From positions 1-10,889 of the forward strand of contig JALLPB010002795.1 of NCBI GenBank assembly GCA_036939975.1: a DNA stretch of 10,889 nt, read 5' to 3'. This stretch comes from Cyclostephanos tholiformis (taxonomy: Eukaryota; Bacillariophyta; Thalassiosirophyceae; Thalassiosirales; Thalassiosiraceae). Made by a program: the position numbers and the translations under genes. How positions within the stretch are numbered: position 1 is the stretch's first letter; each line of letters opens with the position of its first letter. The notes under the pieces are model-generated. The model ran no database searches. It was given only the letters and a program-made list of their open reading frames with translations, and was not told the DNA's origin. Below, one piece after another: positions 7,496 to 10,889 of the stretch.

Positions 7496-10400
7496 TTACA
7501 ATGCCTCCAATTTTTCTTCTCGAACATTGATTTCCTCTTCGCTACTGCTGCTCGGAGTCTCCTCCTCAGATTCAACCTCAATCTCCTTTTTCTTCGATGC
7601 TGGAGCCATGTTGGCTTCTACCACTTGCTTCAGCAAAGGCTTCAGGACCTCAGGCTCTTTTTCAACATTAGGTTCAAATTTAGTCTCTGATACCGATTCA
7701 TCATCATCATCCTCATCTGGAAGCTCCAATCCTAGTTGGGTAAGTACCGACTCTTCCTCGAATCTCTCCAGCTCCTTACCGCTCAACAACTCCTTTCTTT
7801 TCTCCGCCAGGATATAATTGACTTCCTCCGATGGAAATCCCAGACTACGCAGCACGGCCCCCCCAAACGGAAGGGTTAATAGTAAGTTGTCCTCTGGTAG
7901 GATAGGGACCATGGCCGCCACATCCAAAGTTGTTTGTAGACGTTTGGCGTGATCAGCATCCTTTGCACGCGCAAAGATCGGTTTGTCGGGATACATTCTC
8001 CTTAATGCAATGACGGCGCGCGTGGCCTCTGCCTTGTCGGCGATGGTAACAATGACTGCCTTGGCCTTGCCGACTTTGAACGCTTCCGCCACTTCCGTTC
8101 GTCCGATATCGCCAAAGAAGACCGGAAGACCCTTGTTCCTGGCCTGGATGGCCTTTTTAGGGTCCTTTTCCATGCCGACGTACTTGACAAACTTCTTATC
8201 CAGCAGGTCGCACACGACCTTCCCAACAACGCCGTATCCGACCACAACGACAAAGCCGGGATCCGGACCGCCCGTGATCTCACGCGCGTCGTCATCCTGT
8301 CCAAGGTAATGTGTGTAATCGGATCCCTCCTCCATCTTCTTAGCGATGTTGGTGCCCACCTGGTCCAGTAGGGGGGTCAACGCCATGGTCAGGCTGACGC
8401 ACGTTAGTAGCATCTTAGTGGTCGCCTTGTCGAGGATGCCGAGACTCCTAGCGAGGCCGAACGCTACAAAGGCAAATTCCCCGCCCTGCGAGAGTATAAG
8501 ACCTGTCCTGACGGCCGTCGACCCGCTAAGGCCGAACGCCTTGCACAATACCGTGAGTATGCCCGCCTTCAACCCGAGTATGCTCGCCACGATCGCGGAC
8601 ACCATCGGGAGGTTACGAGCGATAAGGCCCACGTCAATCTCGAACCCGACCGTGACGAAGAACAATCCCAAAAGTATCCCGCGGAAGGGCGCGATGTCGG
8701 CCTCGACCTGGTATTTGTACTTCGTCTCGGATATGAGCACACCGGCAAGGAACGCCCCGAGGGTGTTGCTGAGGCCCAATCCCTCCGTTAGGAACGACAT
8801 CCCAAGAGCGGTGAGAAGGATGACGCCGAGGAACGCCTCCTGAGAATTCGCCGTGGCGACGGTCTTGAAGAGGGGGTTCAGCGCGAAGCGACCGGCGAGG
8901 GCGATCCCGCTAAGGGCCATGGCCGCCTTGACGAAGGCGCTGCCGAGCGCGCCCGCCAAACTGCCGCTACCCGCCAAGATGGGCGTGGCGACCAACAGCG
9001 GCACGACGGCTATTTTGTGGTGGTTGTTGATTTTTTTGGAGAAATGGGGGACAGGTGGGGGCTTGTTGAGCATGCGAAAGAAAGGGTTCGCATCGGCGTC
9101 GAGGGAGAGGAGGGGGGGAGGAACGAAAGATTAAAATAAAAACTCACCCAAATCCTGGAGCAAAAGCACCCCGAAACTAGCCTTACCAAACCTCGTCGCC
9201 AATTCCTTCTTGTCCTTGATGAGCTGCAATACGAACGCCGAGCTGCTAAGGCTAAGCGCCCCCCCCACGACGATGCTCGCCGGGCCGCTTAGTCCGCCAA
9301 ATGCCTTGGCGGCGAGGCCGATGACCACCGCCGTTATGGCGTATTGACTAAGTCCCAACCCGAACACGTCCTTCTTCATGCTCTTGAGCCGCTCGACGCT
9401 TAGCTCGATGCCCATTTCGAACAGGAAGAAGACAATCCCCAGCTCCGCTAGGGTCTCGGTCGTGTGTATACCGGATATGACGCCGAAACCGTTCGGTCCG
9501 AGGAGCATGCCACTGGCCAGGAAGCCAAGTATTGGCGAGGTGCCCGCCAGCTTGCACAGGGGTGTGATGATCGCCGTCGCGAAGAGGAGGAGGAGGGTAT
9601 CGCTCTTCGGCCCTCGCATGTACGAACGTAGGTCGGAGAGGGCATCGCGGAACGTCTTTTGGGTCTGGGTGGATAAGTCGTACTCGACCGGGGAGGGCGG
9701 CGATGGCGACGACGTCCTCCCTCCCCCCCCGCCCCGGACGTCGTCCCATCGATCGACGATGGTCCGATCCGCATGCAGCGGCGGGGAGGACGACGATGAC
9801 GACGACGCGCGATGGCGATGCGCGAAACGCGACACGACGGAGTGGAGCGACCACCCCGTCGTCGTCGGGGACGTCGTGCCTCCTCCGCCGCCCCGGGAAA
9901 CGATCGACGATGAATGGCTCCCCCCCCCCACCACCGCCGCTCCTCCTAATCCTCCCCCTCTTGCTCCTACCCCTACCCCTCCTCCCACCGTCGACAGGAG
10001 CATGACCGAGAACGCCGCGACGAGTCCGAGGAAGTCCCTCCCCCTCCCGGAGAGGCGTCGTCTTCCCCCGACGACGACACCCGAGATACGATCGCGTATT
10101 GCGCGCGTCGCTTCGACTAACGAGGTCCGGCGCGGCGGTGCAATATCGGCGTCGAGTGACGCGCGACCGTCGTCGTCGTCGGTCGACGTCGACCTCGAAT
10201 GACGGACCACCGCGGAAGGGGTAAGTCGACGATGGCACGACGCGGCCGTACCGCTCGGGATGACGACGACGGACGACCGAGCGATGCCGCCCCCGCCGAC
10301 GAAATGACACGCATTCGGAGGAATATGACGACGACGATTATTACCATTATGCGACGACATCGACCCGACGCCGAGGTGGACGTTGGCGGATGGGGACGAC

Positions 10401-10501
10401 GACGACGACAACGGCGGAGCGTAGGCGGTGGTTGACGGGGCCGCCGAAACGATTAATGCGATCGCCATTGCCGCGCGCGCGGCGCGTTTCATCCTCGGCA
10501 T
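7496..10501 (-). CDS. KEA: Plastid-targeted KEA-type K+/H+ exchange antiporter (CPA2), two exons
   Basis: The coding sequence joins 10501-9148 and 9009-7496 (955 residues). It is predicted to exchange K+ for H+ across a plastid envelope or thylakoid membrane and so adjust stromal or lumenal pH and ion balance. Residues 1-28 form a signal peptide ending in TTAYAPP, like the plastid ASAFAP motif. Residues ~30-300 are a low-complexity Ser/Gly/Arg-rich linker with one hydrophobic stretch (~156-175). Residues ~301-670 are the KefB-type transporter with about a dozen membrane segments, including LLLQDLAVVPLL across the splice junction, PFRGILLGLFFVTVGFEID and LSQGGEFAFVAFGLA. Residues ~703-825 are an RCK/TrkA-N nucleotide-binding domain with GYGVVG (709-714) and E732 after it. 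The tail (~850-955) is highly acidic; I see no convincing EF-hand. The ATG at 10501 (AACC before it) was chosen because the signal peptide begins there, although in-frame ATGs exist at 10552, 10639 and 10717. Assignment to KEA1/2 or KEA3 is not possible by eye. Confidence 0.94.
9010..9147 (-). other. Intron of the KEA antiporter gene (138 nt, phase 1)
   Basis: The donor is G|GTGAGT (intron starts at 9147) and the acceptor ACAAAATAG| (ends at 9010). Joining the exons creates codon G|CC (Ala), so exon 1 ...LLLQDL runs into exon 2 AVVPLL..., restoring the conserved QDLAVVPLL of the family without gap. A long pyrimidine tract lies in the donor-proximal half, and CTCAAC and ATCAAC are branch-point candidates. 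If retained, translation stops at the TAA at 9133-9131, a few codons into the intron. Confidence 0.95.
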
Positions 10502-10889
10502 GGTTTGGATTTCGCGATTTGGGATGTTATTAGAGAAGAGAGAGGGGTACATTCTAACGATGTGTGGATGGTATGTATCATCAATGATTGTGGCATCCCT
10601 GGAGAGTCTTTTCTCTTGTCGCGCCCGGACAGTCCCCATCACAGCTCGGCTTCCCCCCCCACTCCACACACGCGCACCGACCACCACAAATAAAATCTTT
10701 GGAGTTGTTGACGTCATTGCTTCTTACCTTAGGATCGTAGTACACTCTACAAACTACGTACCTACCACACTCACAGGTTTTTAAGCAATCACGAGAAACA
10801 GCCCCGCTACGTACACTTCCGATTCTCAGTTCTGCTCAATTCCTGCGCATGCATGTAGATTAGATCCCATAGTTGTCTTCCTATTTGAA
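10502..10889 (-). promoter_or_regulatory. Upstream region of the KEA antiporter gene
   Basis: This region contains a perfect TGACGTCA (10709-10716), an A/T-rich element ATTTTATTTG on the minus strand (about 10687-10696) that could be TATA-like, and TACGTA at 10755-10760 and 10808-10813. If transcription starts just after the A/T element, three in-frame ATGs (10639, 10552, 10501) would lie in the mRNA. No gene is visible to the right of 10717. Confidence 0.45.
10709..10716. promoter_or_regulatory. Perfect CRE-type palindrome TGACGTCA
   Basis: The eight bases match the full cAMP-response element consensus bound by CREB/ATF-type bZIP proteins. TGACGT-type CO2/cAMP-responsive elements are known from the diatom Phaeodactylum tricornutum carbonic anhydrase promoters. 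It lies about 210 bases upstream of the chosen antiporter ATG, next to an A/T-rich element. An in-frame upstream ATG (10717-10715) overlaps it, which argues that this ATG is promoter rather than coding sequence. Function is inferred. Confidence 0.45.

Noticed and set aside
7650..7800. EF-hand in the acidic C-terminal tail of the antiporter (an EF-hand is reported in a diatom KEA3)
   Set aside because: The Asp/Glu run lacks the spaced DxDxDG loop and the flanking helices expected of an EF-hand.
9074..9130. Two separate antiporter-like genes instead of one
   Set aside because: Consensus splice sites join the two frames exactly within the conserved QDLAVVPLL segment, so it is one gene with an intron.
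9348..10310. Minus-strand 320-codon frame and several plus-strand frames over the 5' part of the antiporter gene
   Set aside because: They are shadow frames of GC-rich repeat-coding DNA: Arg- and Pro-rich. The antiporter frame has the conserved motifs.

Overview
The window looks like nuclear DNA of a photosynthetic stramenopile, most probably a centric diatom. The clearest sign is a predicted K+/H+ antiporter whose N-terminus is a signal peptide ending in a TTAYAPP motif, which resembles the ASAFAP-type cleavage motif of proteins imported into complex red-lineage plastids. Other signs are a short GT-AG intron (138 nt), compact spacing, no bacterial-style operon signals, and Asp-, Ser- and Gly-rich low-complexity stretches in otherwise conserved eukaryotic proteins. 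The species cannot be named from the sequence alone.

Layout. All three supported genes lie on the minus strand. Reading with transcription, from right to left: (1) 10889-10502, upstream region of the antiporter gene, with a perfect TGACGTCA and two TACGTA elements; (2) 10501-7496, a KEA-type (CPA2) K+/H+ antiporter in two exons, rebuilt to 955 residues; (3) 7495-6103, a 1.4-kb intergenic region with a 42-base poly-G run and an imperfect palindrome in the presumed PRMT7 promoter; (4) 6102-3301, a single-exon PRMT7-type protein arginine methyltransferase of 933 residues; (5) a gap of only 204 bases; (6) 3096-856, a 746-residue coiled-coil protein of unknown function with a cysteine-containing head; (7) 855-1, no recognisable gene.

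Base composition changes sharply inside genes. The 5' half of PRMT7 and the 5' end of the antiporter gene are very GC-rich and full of trinucleotide repeats. The 3' half of PRMT7 and the coiled-coil gene are much more AT-rich.

The three genes do not form an obvious pathway. The antiporter should act in a plastid membrane (ion and pH balance), PRMT7 in cytosol or nucleus (arginine monomethylation), and the coiled-coil protein is probably structural. I found no defence island, mobile element, CRISPR array, rRNA or tRNA, and no evidence for a wholly new system. The most interesting leads are the poly-G run, the ACGT-core motifs confined to non-coding DNA, the head domain of the coiled-coil protein, and the composition step inside PRMT7.
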